From Amyelois transitella (taxonomy: Eukaryota; Arthropoda; Insecta; Lepidoptera; Pyralidae): a stretch of 64,000 bases of DNA. This document shows, piece by piece, positions 1 through 10,804 of the stretch (position 1 is the stretch's first letter; every line of letters starts with the position of its first letter). The stretch is from positions 2,031,501 to 2,095,500 of the forward strand of contig NC_083525.1 in assembly GCF_032362555.1 (NCBI RefSeq), in the 5' to 3' direction. The notes below the pieces were generated by a model, which was given only the letters and a program-made list of their open reading frames with translations, made no database searches and was not told the origin of the DNA. Both the position numbers and the translations under genes were made by a program.

Positions 1-50
1 CAGCTGTTTGGCTTAATGATAGAATTGAGATTCAAACAGTGACAGGTTGC
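1..50 (-). repeat. TATG-tailed SINE-like repeat, left part split by the transposon
   Basis: This is the middle of a minus-oriented copy (AGCTGTTTGGCTTAATGATAG onward). It continues after the transposon at 2100-2135. The window edge cuts off the rest of its 3' part. Confidence 0.8.
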
Positions 51-52
51 TA

Positions 53-145
53 TAGTAGAACCGCCTAAATGAGTCCTCGCCCGCGGAGTACAGGGGCGCG
101 GGGGTATGACGACGAAGGGGACCGAGAGAGGTGCGGGCGGCGGGC
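53..145 (+). repeat. Left terminal inverted repeat of the Sailor-like transposon
   Basis: GC-rich 93-bp arm, complementary to 2007-2099. It abuts the TA at 51-52. Confidence 0.9.
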
Positions 146-249
146 GCATTCTTGTAAAAACTCAGTTCGCTCGCTACGCGGTTAGCGATCACACGTGTTG
201 ACAGTTGCGGACGCCTTGTGAAAATTATACATGAGATTACATTCTCAAG

Positions 250-1623
250 ATGAGTCGAAATATTTTCGGACATAGAATTAATAGTCAGTGCAAACAAATG
301 GCGTTTAACGTATATGAATATTTTAGAAAAAAGAAACTCGACCCAAATTCTGATGAATATAAACAAGATATACCTTTAAATAAAACTGTAGCAGAAGTTA
401 CTGGACTATCAGAAAAGACTGTATCTAGAATTGTACAACAAGGGAAAGCATTAAATGACAACGAGAGATTTAAATCACCGAGAAAACCAAAACAGGTTCG
501 TAGAAAAAGAGTGGAAATAGACGATTTCACAAAAGGAGTGGTAAGAAGAAAAGTCACTCAGTTTTACACAATTTTCAAAAAAATACCTACTCTGAAAACT
601 TTGAACGCTGTACTTAGAGAAGAGAATATATTACACTGCGGCAGGGAATATTTAAGGCTATTATTACATGATCTAGGTTTTAAATTTAAGAAATGCGGAT
701 CTAAAAGGAAACTCCTTATCGAACAGCCAAATATCACATCGTGGAGGTGGAAATACCTAAATACTATTAAAAAATATCGTAGAGAAGGAAGACATATTTT
801 ATACCTTGACGAAACTTATGTAAACGCGTCTCATAACGTTTCAAAATGTTGGCAATCAAAGGATGAACTTGGCGTTCTATCTCATATTGGTAAAGGGGAC
901 CGTTTGATCATCGTACATTGTGGAGGTCAAATTGGATTTGTAGACGGAGCCCTTGTGATATTCAAATCCAAATGTAAAACAGGTGATTATCACGATTCTA
1001 TGAATTTCGCAAATTTCAGTAAATGGATAAATGAAAAGCTCATGCCTAATATACCGCAAAATTCTGTCATAGTAATGGACAACGCAGCTTATCATTCGGT
1101 TCGAGAAGAGAAAAAGCCAACTATGGCTTCTACCAAGCCAACTATGCAAGAATGGCTACGACGACATAACGTGCCTTTTGATGAAAAACTTAGAAAGGAT
1201 GACTTATATAAATTAATTAAAAGTAATTTCACAGAAGATATTTACAAAATTGACGAGGTATTGAAAAGAAACGGACACGAAGTATTGCGTTTGCCTCCAT
1301 ATCACCCAGACCTGAACCCAATTGAGTTGGTCTGGGGTGATATCAAAGGACAATTAGCACAAAAAAGTATCGACTCTAATTTGGACCAGAAAAAAGAAAT
1401 ATTAGAGAGATTATTTGCTGAATATCCCAAAGAGAAATGGGAGAATTGTGTTAAACACGTGATTAAAATCGAAGACGAATATTGCAAACATGATGGAGTC
1501 CTAGATGAAGTTGTTGATTTTATTATTAATGTGCAAGACGATTCTGATGATTCTGATGATGGCTGTTGTGAAAGTGAAGAATCAAGTTCCAGTGATAGTG
1601 ATATTATGGACATAAGTGATTGA
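250..1623 (+). CDS. DDE transposase of the Sailor-like element
   Basis: A 457-aa single-exon protein that cuts and joins its transposon at TA sites. Residues about 46-66 form a helix-turn-helix (VAEVTGLSEKTVSRIVQQGK). A basic linker (RKPKQVRRKR, near 77-86) and a second winged-helix-like stretch up to about 160 follow. The RNase H-fold catalytic residues are D187 in YLDETY, D277 in VMDNAAYH and E359 in PDLNPIELVW. The second D and the E are separated by 81 residues, against 34 in classical Tc1; the extra 45 or so residues are a charged helical insert. The C-terminus is an acidic run of D, S and E residues. The ATG at 250 is the first in frame and lies 104 bp inside the left repeat. No frameshift or internal stop is present and all catalytic residues are kept. 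Placement in the DD82E/Sailor family rests on motif spacing, not on alignment. Confidence 0.88.
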   Translation: MSRNIFGHRINSQCKQMAFNVYEYFRKKKLDPNSDEYKQDIPLNKTVAEVTGLSEKTVSRIVQQGKALNDNERFKSPRKPKQVRRKRVEIDDFTKGVVRRKVTQFYTIFKKIPTLKTLNAVLREENILHCGREYLRLLLHDLGFKFKKCGSKRKLLIEQPNITSWRWKYLNTIKKYRREGRHILYLDETYVNASHNVSKCWQSKDELGVLSHIGKGDRLIIVHCGGQIGFVDGALVIFKSKCKTGDYHDSMNFANFSKWINEKLMPNIPQNSVIVMDNAAYHSVREEKKPTMASTKPTMQEWLRRHNVPFDEKLRKDDLYKLIKSNFTEDIYKIDEVLKRNGHEVLRLPPYHPDLNPIELVWGDIKGQLAQKSIDSNLDQKKEILERLFAEYPKEKWENCVKHVIKIEDEYCKHDGVLDEVVDFIINVQDDSDDSDDGCCESEESSSSDSDIMDISD

Positions 1624-2006
1624 TTTATAATTTTGATAAATTTTGCATAAATAAATATTACATACATAACTTTATTACCTTTTTTTTACCTACATATCAT
1701 ACCTATATATCATAAAATCACATTTTTATCGAATTGTTTTGTATGAAAAATAAAAATTTGAAAATAACAATAATCGAAAAATGCTTATGCTATTTAATTC
1801 ATGTACGTGGTCTCGTTGATACCATGGAGTTATGGGATAACAAAAGGAACACGTTGTATAGTTTACAGTTGTTTCATTCAAATTTTGTATAGCCATTATT
1901 ATTTTTTTAATAAAAATCTTCACCTGTTTGCCGCTAACCACTATGACGTCACATATCTCAAGAAATGTCCAGTAACATTTCGCCCCTTGTATTACACGCT
2001 ACGCTC

Positions 2007-2099
2007 GACCGCCGCCCGCACCTCTTTCGTTCCCCTTCGTCGTCATACCCCCGCGCCCCTGTACTCCGCGGGCGAGGACTCATTTAGGCGGTTCTACTA
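2007..2099 (-). repeat. Right terminal inverted repeat of the Sailor-like transposon
   Basis: Mirror of 53-145, ending GGTTCTACTA just before the TA at 2100-2101. Three mismatches to the left arm are visible near its inner end. Confidence 0.9.
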
Positions 2100-2135
2100 T
2101 AGCCCATCGCCTTAAAGAAGAATCCCAAGCCTAGC
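2100..2135 (-). repeat. TATG-tailed SINE-like repeat, right part split by the transposon
   Basis: Continuation of the copy at 1-50 (AGCCCATCGCC then AAGAAGAATCCCAAG). The 5' remainder expected from other copies is missing beyond about 2135. Confidence 0.7.
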
Positions 2136-2175
2136 GGCAATGTATAATTCATAAATAAATTTTAATCCATTAATT

Positions 2176-2432
2176 TGACGACGGCCTCTGTGGCTCAGCG
2201 GTAGTACGCTTGTCTGTAACACCGAAGGTCCCGGGTTCGAATCCCGGCCAAGGCATGATGAGAAAAGAACTTTTTCTGATTGTCATGGGTCTTGGATGTT
2301 TATCTATATTAGTATTTATTATAAAATATAGTATCGTTGAGTTAGTATCTCATAACACAAGTTTTGAACTTACTTCGAGGCTAACTCAATCAGTGTAATT
2401 TGTCTCGTATATATTTATTTATTTATTGCATA
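2176..2432 (+). mobile_element. tRNA-derived SINE, full length
   Basis: The head resembles a tRNA gene with RNA polymerase III promoter boxes: box A near TGGCTCAGCGGTAG and box B at GGTTCGAATCCC. The body carries a GTATCGTTGAGTTAGTATCT motif and ends in a (TATT)-rich tail. Other copies lie at 14541, 20187, 21945, 23767, 24903, 34463 and 55960, so it is a SINE and not a tRNA gene. Confidence 0.85.
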
Positions 2433-2454
2433 TTTAATTTGGATGGGATCAATT

Positions 2455-2590
2455 ATCTCGTTTTCCTCATTACTGAGGGTGGTGACTCCGCCGCAAGTAA
2501 TTTCCTTTCTGATGATTTCTCTCTTATCTCTCGGGAGGGACTTATAAAGAACAATATCCAGGGACGATCTATACTGCACTTTAAACAATA
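2455..2590 (-). repeat. Possible RTE LINE 3'-end fragment
   Basis: A 16-bp run (CCTCATTACTGAGGGT) followed by GTGA-CTCC is shared with the 3' end of the RTE-type LINE fragment at 32797. The similarity is short, so this is a weak call. Confidence 0.35.
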
Positions 2591-2599
2591 AAATGCTAA

Positions 2600-3740
2600 T
2601 AGGTAGTACTCAATTTTATGTCATTTATATCGTGCTATATCCATACATCATATTGTGACTCGTGACTGTAAAAGTAATAAAGGAACTAGGCAAGTGCGAG
2701 TAAGAAAAAGGTTACACTGAAGGTTCTGTACTATATTATCTAGTCATCGTGTTGAGTTTGAGAATATTTACAAAAAATGGATAGGCAATTGGATTATAAC
2801 TGACTGAACGTGGCCATTCAGTCTTTTCGGGACTATTGGCCCTGTCTACCCCGTAAGGGATATAGACGTGACTATATGTATGTAACTGGATTATATGGAG
2901 AAAGATGTCAAAGGGCCAGAGACGTGGATGTCGCAACTAGGAACACAAAGATGAGAGAGAGAATCTCACTTTCATTAATCTCCTGACTTTTTTTCTCGTC
3001 AGTTGCTAATTTTTTTAATAAGTTTTCAGTGTAGCAAAGTAAATATTGTCATTAGAGTTGTAAATGGAATAGGTGCGATACAAAAGTCTACCTACATGAA
3101 AAAAAATTGGGTTGGCATTTCCTCTCAGTTTTCTCAGTTGGCAACTCATGGAACCCTTGGATCCCAACATTATTATAAAAGTATTAAACAAGCATTCATA
3201 CGCAGATTGCTGGACATGGGTAGTTTATTATATCGTTATTAGCTATGTAATATAGGCGAAGGAAGATTATATCTATAGACATGGACGTACAAATGTAACC
3301 GCTTTTTATTTACAATAAAAAATCATTTTTCGTTGTCTTAGTATTAAAACTAATTTATAGAAGGCAAAGGGAAATCGCTGAGCCATCCTATTCGGTCGAT
3401 TCTTACACTGTTAAAGGAATTGCGAAAAAACAAAACAATTATAATGCATGCGTTTATAAAAATTAAAAAGAGTAAAAAAATATGACAATAAATTTTAGAT
3501 GTAATTATTTTAATTCTATTCTACATCCCAATTAACTATTACTAAAACCCCTAAAATGATTACAATATTCAAACATAGAATTGCGCAAGTCATTGGATCC
3601 TTGTCCAATAGACACATTATGTCGACTCATGCGCAGTGCCCGTTTACAAGTGGGAATCGAGGTCAGTGAGAAAAGCGTATGTCTGATGTAGTGACTATGA
3701 CAACTATAAGTCCTGGGGGGTAATTCTTAGGTCTTTGAAA
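2600..3740. other. Non-coding stretch with one repeat fragment
   Basis: I see no credible gene. A plus-oriented 3' fragment of the TATG-tailed repeat lies at about 2800-2885. The rest is AT-rich sequence without recognisable domains. Confidence 0.5.
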
Positions 3741-3939
3741 ATAATCACCTTCTCGTTATGTATCGAAAAAACATGGCGGATAACAAATAATTTCGACATT
3801 CGGTATTCATGTTAACAAACGCGATATTTATCCAATGGTAGTATTCGTTATTCATCAAGATGGTCATCAGGTCGAGAGCAGCCAATACAGTATTAAAACG
3901 TTCATCATATGAAACACTACACACCATCCAATATGGTGT

Positions 3940-4065
3940 ATGTCCTGTAAAGGTTGCGGAGGTCAGACGGGAATCGCTTTGTGTAAAAATCGAAATTATC
4001 CAATACAGAATTATACCTACAGGTGCACCTCTCCAGAAAGGTGAGTATGCAACCGGAACTATGGT
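3940..4065 (-). repeat. Copy of a dispersed ~160-bp repeat (GGAGGTCAGACGGGA family)
   Basis: It contains GGTTGCGGAGGTCAGACGGG followed by CACCTCTCCAGAAAGGTGAG. The same pair of motifs recurs at 10810, 20810, 24010 (reverse), 36640, 37415, 42095 and 59190. Confidence 0.6.
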
Positions 4066-4144
4066 GGTATATACCAATCACACCACAATCTCTTCATTTC
4101 ACCTCTGGTTGTGTGTGTCACACTCATATACTTACAGATTATTT

Positions 4145-4300
4145 GTTTGTTTGTTTGTAAATCTTTATTGCGCAAAAATTTACACAATTACAAGAAATAT
4201 TACATAGTTATAAAATAAATAAATCACTTGCAATGGCGGACTTATTCCATGAAGGGATCTCTTCCAGTAAACCGGCAAACAATAAAGGAACTGCATAATT
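4145..4300 (-). repeat. LINE 3' end, minus orientation
   Basis: A (TTTG)n run followed by AAATCTTTATTGCGC is the reverse of a LINE end with AATAAAG and a microsatellite tail. The neighbouring TTATTCCATGAAGGGATCTC looks like non-LTR 3' UTR. A second GGAGGTCAGACGGGA-type fragment follows at about 4385-4450. Confidence 0.5.
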
Positions 4301-4702
4301 AAGTAAATTATTATTGAGAATAAGCAGACTAATATCAGTATTATGATGGCATTCCTTCTTTTTGGCTGTAGTTCCAGTTGCATCTTCACCACTCTGGAGA
4401 GGAGTGTGAGGAGGGTGAGTCAGATTTCGACACGAAGTGACTTCCGTCTGACTTATTGTAAATGAATTAGAATACATTCAGAACTTAAAAGCTTAAAGCC
4501 GTGAATGTTAAACTGATACTGACGTTGTAAAGGTTTTACGATTTAACGTAACTGCCTTAAAGAAAATTTCATGCAATAGTTGTTAATGCTATGTTTATAG
4601 TCACTGTTGATATTCGTAGTATAACGCTAACACCAAAAGGTTCTTATTGATTAGTAGCCACTCCAGAGTAAGGCTCGTTGTCTTAAAGATGATTTGGGTC
4701 GT

Positions 4703-4899
4703 TTAAGCACTGTATTGACGCTGCTGCCAGCCTTCCCTCTCCACGAACTTCAGCTTGATTTTCTCCTTTGGTAAAGTCACCATGGTCGTGGCTTCGAACT
4801 GGGTTACCTTCCGAGGCGTGTCCGCAGCCAGCTCCACTCGGTACTTCTTCAAGACCGTCATTATACCAGCTGACATCTGCATTTTTGCAAATCGCATGC
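4703..4899 (-). CDS. P450 exon 2
   Basis: Begins after the acceptor TTCTAG and encodes the haem-proximal L helix and C-terminal beta region (MRFAKMQMSAGI to the stop). Confidence 0.88.
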
Positions 4900-6905
4900 C
4901 TAGAACGATAACAAATAATTATGTTATTGAAGGAATCAATTCCTAATATTGAACCACTATATAAAATTTCGCAAAATATGACCAGTAATTAGTCCTAGTG
5001 TAATGGTCTAAACTAAATAACTGTTATAAAATAAGGACGAACGGACAAGTGAAATGAAATTTTGAGAGAATACAAACAGCCATTAAAATAAAACAAATAA
5101 ATTGACGTATAATCTTTTCTAACACAGAGACAAACTGCAATAGTTACTAGTATACCAAACACAATATCTATTAATAAGTCCCCCTTTTTTCTCTACCTTT
5201 TATGATCTAATCTCGGATATGGACTGATTTTGTTCCTGTTTGTAATGTTGGAAAAAGGTTTTCTAAGGAAACTTTATCTATAAATGCTACCCGTGCAAAG
5301 TCGGGGCGGGTCGCTAGTTATTAAATAAAATAAAAGATCCAAACCTACCATGCAGTTACAAAATTCATCATTGTGAAAGACACTAGTTTGGACTAGGGCA
5401 CCAAAAAATCTGTTTGACATATTACCACCACCCCCAACAACACTTCTGTTGGTTAAATTTGTTTGTAAATTTCGAGAATATCTTTCTTGACTTAATTTAG
5501 CAGCGTTAGCGTTGGTAAATGTTTACTTACCCATGCACAGACGAGGTCCTTCACCAAATGGTATATAAGTGTAGGGCTTGATATTTCTCTTCTCATCGCC
5601 GTAAAATCTTTCAGGCCTGAACTCTTCCGGATCAGGGAAGAAATCTGGATTGTGATGCAAATGATGCACTGGTATATGAACACGTACTCCTTTCTCTATG
5701 ACAGCTCCACATGGCAGGGTATAGTCGTCTACCACTTCACGGGTCAAAATTCCAAGAACCGGGTACAAACGAAGAACTTCGTTAAAACAGGCATCAGTAA
5801 ATGGCAGGTCCGTAATACAATCAAACCCAATTTTATTTTTATGACGTAGTAGGTACTCGTCTATTTCATCTAATACTCGCTGTTGTGCCTCCTGATTTTT
5901 CGCAAGCTCATACAAAGTGTAATGCATTGTCGTAGCTGAAGTTTCATATCCAGCGGCGAAAAAACTAGAAATCTGACTTACAAGCAAGTCATCGTTAACT
6001 TCCAAACTTACTTTCTCATTTATATCTCCTTTCATATTCTGTATTTTATCTCCAGTTATACAGCTTTCCTTCTTCCAATTCAATATCAGATCAATGAAAT
6101 CATTTCTGTTTGAAGGTTTGTTTTGGCGATCTGCAAACACTTCTTTCATTAATTTTGTGAACGACTTACCAATATCAATTGGAAAATTTTGCATCCCCAA
6201 ACCGTAAAATATTGCTGGCCAAATGGCTCTGCCGATGTTCTTAATGTTTCTGTAATACGAGTCTGAAAATATCAGGGTTCCCATCACTGTAAAGGGATTA
6301 TTTTCATAGTTTGGTGCCATTGTATTTGTTTCAATACCAAAAGCACATGATCCGATGCAATCCATGGTAAATCTTGTCATCAGGGGCCTCACATATTGCT
6401 CATTATCCGTTTTCAATTCACGATCTAACATATTTTCAAACACATGAGCACATTTGTCAATCAAGTGGAACATGTTCTTCATTTTTGCAGACGAGAAGAT
6501 AGGCGTCAGGTTCTGCCTCAACACTTTCCACTTGTCCCCGTAGGTAAAGAATATGCTTTGTGTGACTAATTCTTTGTGAGTGTAATTAGCTATTTCTCGG
6601 CTGTTGAAGAAATAGAAGTCTTTGGTCATAACCGTTTTGATCATCTCTGGATGCTGTACCATCAGGGTTGGTTCCGTGCCATAAAACGCTCCAAAGTATG
6701 GTTCGTTCGGAAACTTCTCACATATTTCTTGCGCCGTGTGTCCGACGTATTGTTTCTGCATGATGTACGGCCCATAGTTCCCCACGATAGGTGCTGGTTG
6801 CAAGAACGGTACCTTCCTCTTTTTCCAGTAATTGAATTTCCATGTGGACGCATGGTATACGACAAATAAAAGTAAAGACAGTAGCGCGAGGACTGCACCG
6901 ATCAT
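4703..6905 (-). CDS. Cytochrome P450, clan 3, CYP6-like (two exons)
   Basis: The coding sequence is complement(join(4703..4899,5531..6905)), 523 aa. P450s of this kind sit on the ER membrane and use O2 and NADPH-P450 reductase to oxidise plant toxins, insecticides or endogenous lipophilic molecules. Seen: an N-terminal membrane anchor (about residues 3-18); WKVLR of helix C (W126, R130); the I-helix oxygen motif AAGYET (A317-T322); ExxR (E376, R379); PERF (431-434); and the haem loop FGEGPRLCMG with ligand C457. The intron (4900-5530, 631 bp) has GTAAGT and TTCTAG ends. It splits the Gly codon right after CM, restoring RLCMGMRFAKMQM. No catalytic residue is missing. Length and sequence style fit CYP6; CYP6AE-like is possible but unproven. 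No AATAAA is seen in the first few hundred bases downstream. Confidence 0.92.
4900..5530 (-). other. P450 intron
   Basis: A 631-bp GT-AG intron. It contains an old repeat fragment around 5240-5330 (ACCCGTGCAAAGTCGGGGCG), also recognisable near 41450-41510. Confidence 0.8.
5531..6905 (-). CDS. P450 exon 1
   Basis: Encodes residues 1-458 and the first base of codon 459. The ATG at 6905 directly precedes the hydrophobic anchor. The exon ends at the donor ATGG|GTAAGT. Confidence 0.9.
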
Positions 6906-6943
6906 CTTTATTTATTGCTATGAGACATCTCGCTTCGTGTTCA

Positions 6944-6953
6944 GTATATATTG
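6944..6953 (-). promoter_or_regulatory. Candidate TATA box of the P450 gene
   Basis: Reading the minus strand, CAATATATACTG lies about 40 bp upstream of the ATG. That would give a short leader of roughly 10-20 nt. Confidence 0.5.
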
Positions 6954-6959
6954 TTTATT

Positions 6960-8730
6960 TAATAATTGTCATCAGAGGTTACAAAAATTAAAGTTACATT
7001 AAGTGATGAGTTCGATATAAAACACCTATATCTTTGGTTTCGATGATGACGCAGCGTTTTAATCAGTGTTGACTAGCGACTTCATTAAGTAAATAAAGTG
7101 TTATGTTTGTAATAAATGTACAAACATTATGATTAGATATGTTTGTACAAAATACATTACTATTATTTTATTCTGTTCCGGCAATTTAGAATAGAATCAC
7201 TGATGTCTGGCGACTAAGAGATAGGCTTATTAACTTAGGATTCTTCTTTTACCTGTCACTATTTGAATGTTAACTCCGTCATGAAGACATATGTATAGCT
7301 GAACATGGCCTTACATTGTTTTCGAGACTGTAGACTCTGTCTTTAGTTTGTACCAGGTTGAAAAGTCCCCTTTGTAGTCCTTCAGAATCTTAATCATATA
7401 AACGCAAAATTTCAAGAAGATTGGATCAGAAGGTAACGCGTGAAGAGACAACAAACAAACTTAAATCTTACATTAGTATTTATAATACTGATTGGGATTA
7501 CATAGTAATGAAAAATAAACAAATTAAAAAAATCATTTGTATCCAAGCAAAACCTAGGTATCTTATTAGTATACTTCAAACCCGCCAACTTTCCTTATCA
7601 ACACAGCTCAACTTCGGCCTTCTTATCGGCATGTTGCTTAGTCATCGTGAATCTCATTATTCATTATTTATATTTATACAGGGTGACTTTTAATTCAACT
7701 TATGCAAATAAATTTAACTGTGTAGTGTACTCATCTAAAGGGTATTTAAAAAAGTTAAAAGTAAAATATCGGTTCATATTTCAGAAAGTACGAAAAAAAT
7801 AAAAGTATCAAATCCACGATCCTAAATACGTCATATCACCCCGGCCGGCGGAAAAGCGACGAGTAAGATTCAGAGGTCAACGACACAATTCATTCAGCTG
7901 AGCGATCTCGACAGCTCTGTACTTTACTTGATCTTGATACTAGAAAAATAATTTATATTTCAGACATTTATTTACATGTTTAGTTTTAATTTCTTTTTGT
8001 AGTATTGGTCTTTAATAAAGCGTGTGACGTAGTTTTTGAGGGTTTTTTAAATGTGAAAATGATGACGTTTAATTTAAATAAAAATAGGCTCAAACAGCTC
8101 AGAAGCATGGGTGGGTATAGTCAATGTTTAAAAGTATGCAGTTGGTTTAAATGTCAACCTGTATTTAAAACTTTTTTATGAATCACTATCGAAAATTATG
8201 CTATTTTATTAGACAAATACATTTATAATCGAGTGACGGTGGTCGAATCGATATTATTACACAGTACTTAATTATCAAAAAAAAATTAATGCTTTGTGAC
8301 GTGTGAAGTGATGCCTCTGGCCCACTGGATCAATTTCATTAACTAGCAAAAGAACCAGTTAGTGATGAAGGATAGCTACCGTGTGTTTAAATCTATTGAA
8401 AAATTGCGTGTAAAATTTTACAGAGAAACAAATAAAAAAAAATACTGGCATGCTGGTGGGTTACAGAATAATCGCAATGTTTTTAACCTTATTATTTGAT
8501 TATACCTACTAATATTAAAGTTTTGAAAGTCTGTATGTTACTCTTTTTCCGAATGGTCTGAAAGTCTGTTGGTAAAGTTGTGCTGGAATTCTTTATAAAT
8601 ATTTAATTGTCTAAGGTCGAACTATTATAACGAAAAAACCCAAAAACTAATAAAAAATAGACATTAGTGAGTACTTTTTTTGGAATTTCCCACAGGAGCC
8701 AAGCCCCGCGCTAAAGCTAGTACATTCAAA
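6960..8730. other. P450 upstream non-coding region
   Basis: No credible gene. It holds a diverged plus-oriented fragment of the TATG-tailed repeat (about 7208-7345) and a possible Helitron-like fragment near 8500-8720. The rest is AT-rich and unassigned. Confidence 0.5.
7046..7055 (+). promoter_or_regulatory. Candidate CncC/Maf (antioxidant-response) element upstream of the P450
   Basis: ATGACGCAGC matches the consensus RTGACNNNGC bound by Nrf2/CncC-Maf dimers. It lies about 140 bp upstream of the P450 start codon. CncC control of CYP6 genes is established in several insects; use of this site is inferred. Confidence 0.4.
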
Positions 8731-8935
8731 CATTAATCACGCATCTTTCCCGGAGGGGTAGGTAGAGACTACATCTTTCCACTTTCCACGATCCTTGCAT
8801 ACTTCTTTCGCTTCATTATGATCATAACTCTCTTCATGCAAGGTCGTCAGTTTCGTTTTGACCCTTTGTCAGACCATCTCCGATATGATCAAGGTACGTT
8901 CGTCTAGACCTTCCCACTCCAACAGTCCCGTTTAC
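8731..8935 (-). repeat. Dispersed repeat containing CCCGGAGGGGTAGG
   Basis: ATCACGC followed by TTTCCCGGAGGGGTAGGTAG and ACTACATCTTTCC. Related copies lie at 38828, 52026, 55022 and 61139. The CATACATA run at the left edge of other copies suggests the 3' tail is on this side. Confidence 0.6.
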
Positions 8936-8957
8936 AATCCCTTTGTATATTGGCTTA

Positions 8958-9215
8958 GTGCCGTGTGGTTCCCGGCACCAGTACAAAAAAGAACAGGACT
9001 CCATCTCTTTCCTATGGATATCGTAAAAGGCGACTAAGGGATATGCTTACAAACTTGGGATTCTTTTTTAGGCGATGGGCTAGCAACCTATGTCACTATT
9101 TGAATCTCAATTCTATCATTAAGCCAAATAGCTGATCGTGGCCTATCAGTCTTTTTAAGACTGTTGGCTCTGTCTACCCCACAAGGGATATATATGTGAC
9201 CATATGTTTCTATGT
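8958..9215 (+). repeat. TATG-tailed SINE-like repeat, near full length
   Basis: Runs from GTGCCGTGTGGTTCCCGGC to GGGATATATATGTGACCATATG. It shows both landmarks of the family: the 5' hairpin GTGCCG/CGGCAC and the 3' hairpins around AGTCTT/AAGACT and GTCTA/TAGAC. Confidence 0.8.
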
Positions 9216-9548
9216 ATTTGCTTAGTCAACCAAACCTTCTTTCATTAATCTAAGCATAAAAGCTATCTACATACCTATTTAGATTTATCTAACATAGATA
9301 TATAACATAGATAATGTAATTAAATTAATACAAAATCACTTTTGATTTTGAATAACAACAGATCATTCAAACATTTTAGCAAAATCATTGTTTTATGATA
9401 AGATAGAACTGTCAATAAATTGAATTGCTATATCATCGCGTATCATAATTGACTTCTGATTACATATTGTTTGTTAATTTAGTTTCACAACAACTAAAAA
9501 CATTGATAAAATAATCGCATCAATAAACGAAATACTGCCTGAGATATA

Positions 9549-9786
9549 ACGAAGTGTGTGCGGTGTGGCTCCATCTCTTTCCCATGTATGTCGTAAAAGG
9601 CGACTAAGGGATAGGCTTACAAACTTGGGATTCTTGTTTAGGCGATGGGCTAGCAATCTGTCACTATTTTAAACTCAATTCTATCGTTAAGCCAAATTGC
9701 TGAACGTGGCCATTCAGTTTTTTCAAGACTGTTGGCTCTGTCTACCCCGCAAGAGATATAGACGTGATCATATGTATGTATGTATG
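9549..9786 (+). repeat. TATG-tailed SINE-like repeat with internal 5' deletion
   Basis: GTGCGGTGTGGCTCCATCTC joins the 5' end directly to the CCATCTC segment, losing about 30 bp. The tail is (ATGT)4. Confidence 0.75.
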
Positions 9787-9889
9787 TAGTTCAAAGATTT
9801 AGGCGTGAAAGCGAAACAGATAGAAAGACACACAGAGTAACTTACGTATTAATAATATTATTAAGAACTAGTAGCGATTAGTTAATTAA

Positions 9890-10153
9890 TTAGAATTTAA
9901 CATCACACCAGATTTCCTACCTATTTTTTCATAGCTAAATAACCATTTAGTGAATAGTTTAACTCAATCAGGCGCTTCAGAGGATTAAATTATGAAGTAA
10001 GGTCGCGGTCTGTCTATTTCATTAGAATTTAAAATCACACCAGATTTCCTACCTAATTTTTCATAGCAAAATAACCATTTAGTGAATAGTTAAACTCAAT
10101 CAGGCGCTTCAGAGGTTTAAATTATGAAGTAAGGTCGCGGTCTGTCTATTTCA
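9890..10153 (+). repeat. Tandem duplication, two 132-bp units
   Basis: Units at 9890-10021 and 10022-10153 both run from TTAGAATTTAA to GTCGCGGTCTGTCTATTTC. Only a few substitutions and one indel separate them. No coding potential is evident. Confidence 0.9.
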
Positions 10154-10433
10154 GACACAGAGCACAGAAGTCTACCTACGATGCTCTCTCACGTGAACAG
10201 AGGATGATTACTCCTGAGATGGAAAGTTATTTAATCAGATCTGATAATAGGAAATTGGAAAAACCAAAGAATCTTTTTGAATTTTCTAGGCAGTCTTGAG
10301 GCAGGTCAAGAGACTCGGTCACAGATTACCCCCTGGCCTCGGTGGTCGAGTCAGTAAGGTGACCTGGTTAAAATGCATGATGCGTAGAAAGGCACAGATT
10401 CGAATTAATATTTTTGAAAGTTATTATGTAGGG

Positions 10434-10705
10434 TACATACATACATACATATAATCACGTCTATATCCCTTGGGGGGTAGACAGAGCCTACAGTCTTGTA
10501 AAGACTGATAGGCCACGTTCAGCTATTTGGCTTTAAGATAGGATTGAGATTCAAATAGTGACAGGTTGCTAGCCCATCGCCTAAAAGAAGAATCACAAGT
10601 TTAAAAGCCTACCCCTTAGTCGCCTTTTACGACATCCATGGGAAAGAGATGGAGTGGTCCTATTCTTTTTTGTATTGGTGCCAGGAACCGCACGGCACAT
10701 TTATG
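10434..10705 (-). repeat. TATG-tailed SINE-like repeat, full length
   Basis: Starts with (CATA)n at 10437 and ends GGTGCCAGGAACCGCACGGCAC. Confidence 0.8.
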
Positions 10706-10804
10706 TAGGTACATTTGTTTGAATACTAACCGATATATTTTTATGTCGAGGGAAAACATCGTAAGGAAACCTGCACATTAAAGCAACTGAATCTGTAACC
10801 ATGA

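Larger units (their letters stand above)
53..2099 (+). mobile_element. Complete Tc1/mariner-group DNA transposon, DD82E/Sailor-like
   Basis: Seen: the ends are inverted repeats of about 93 bp (53-145 and 2007-2099) that differ at only about three positions and begin TAGTAGAACCGCC. The element is flanked by TA on both sides (51-52 and 2100-2101). Removing it and one TA rejoins a TATG-tailed repeat at GGTTGC-TA-GCCCATCGCC, which matches many intact copies elsewhere in the window. One uninterrupted transposase gene lies inside, followed by AATAAA at about 1649. Family knowledge: TA duplication, terminal repeats and a DDE transposase define the IS630/Tc1/mariner group. The wide second-D-to-E spacing points to the DD82E (Sailor) branch rather than DD34E Tc1. 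Near-identical repeats and an intact gene suggest a recent and possibly still active copy. Confidence 0.9.

Noticed and set aside
2210..2290. Possible tRNA gene at GGCTCAGCGGTAG...GGTTCGAATCCCGGCC
   Set aside because: The same head plus a common body and tail recurs several times in the window, so it is a tRNA-derived SINE, not a tRNA gene.
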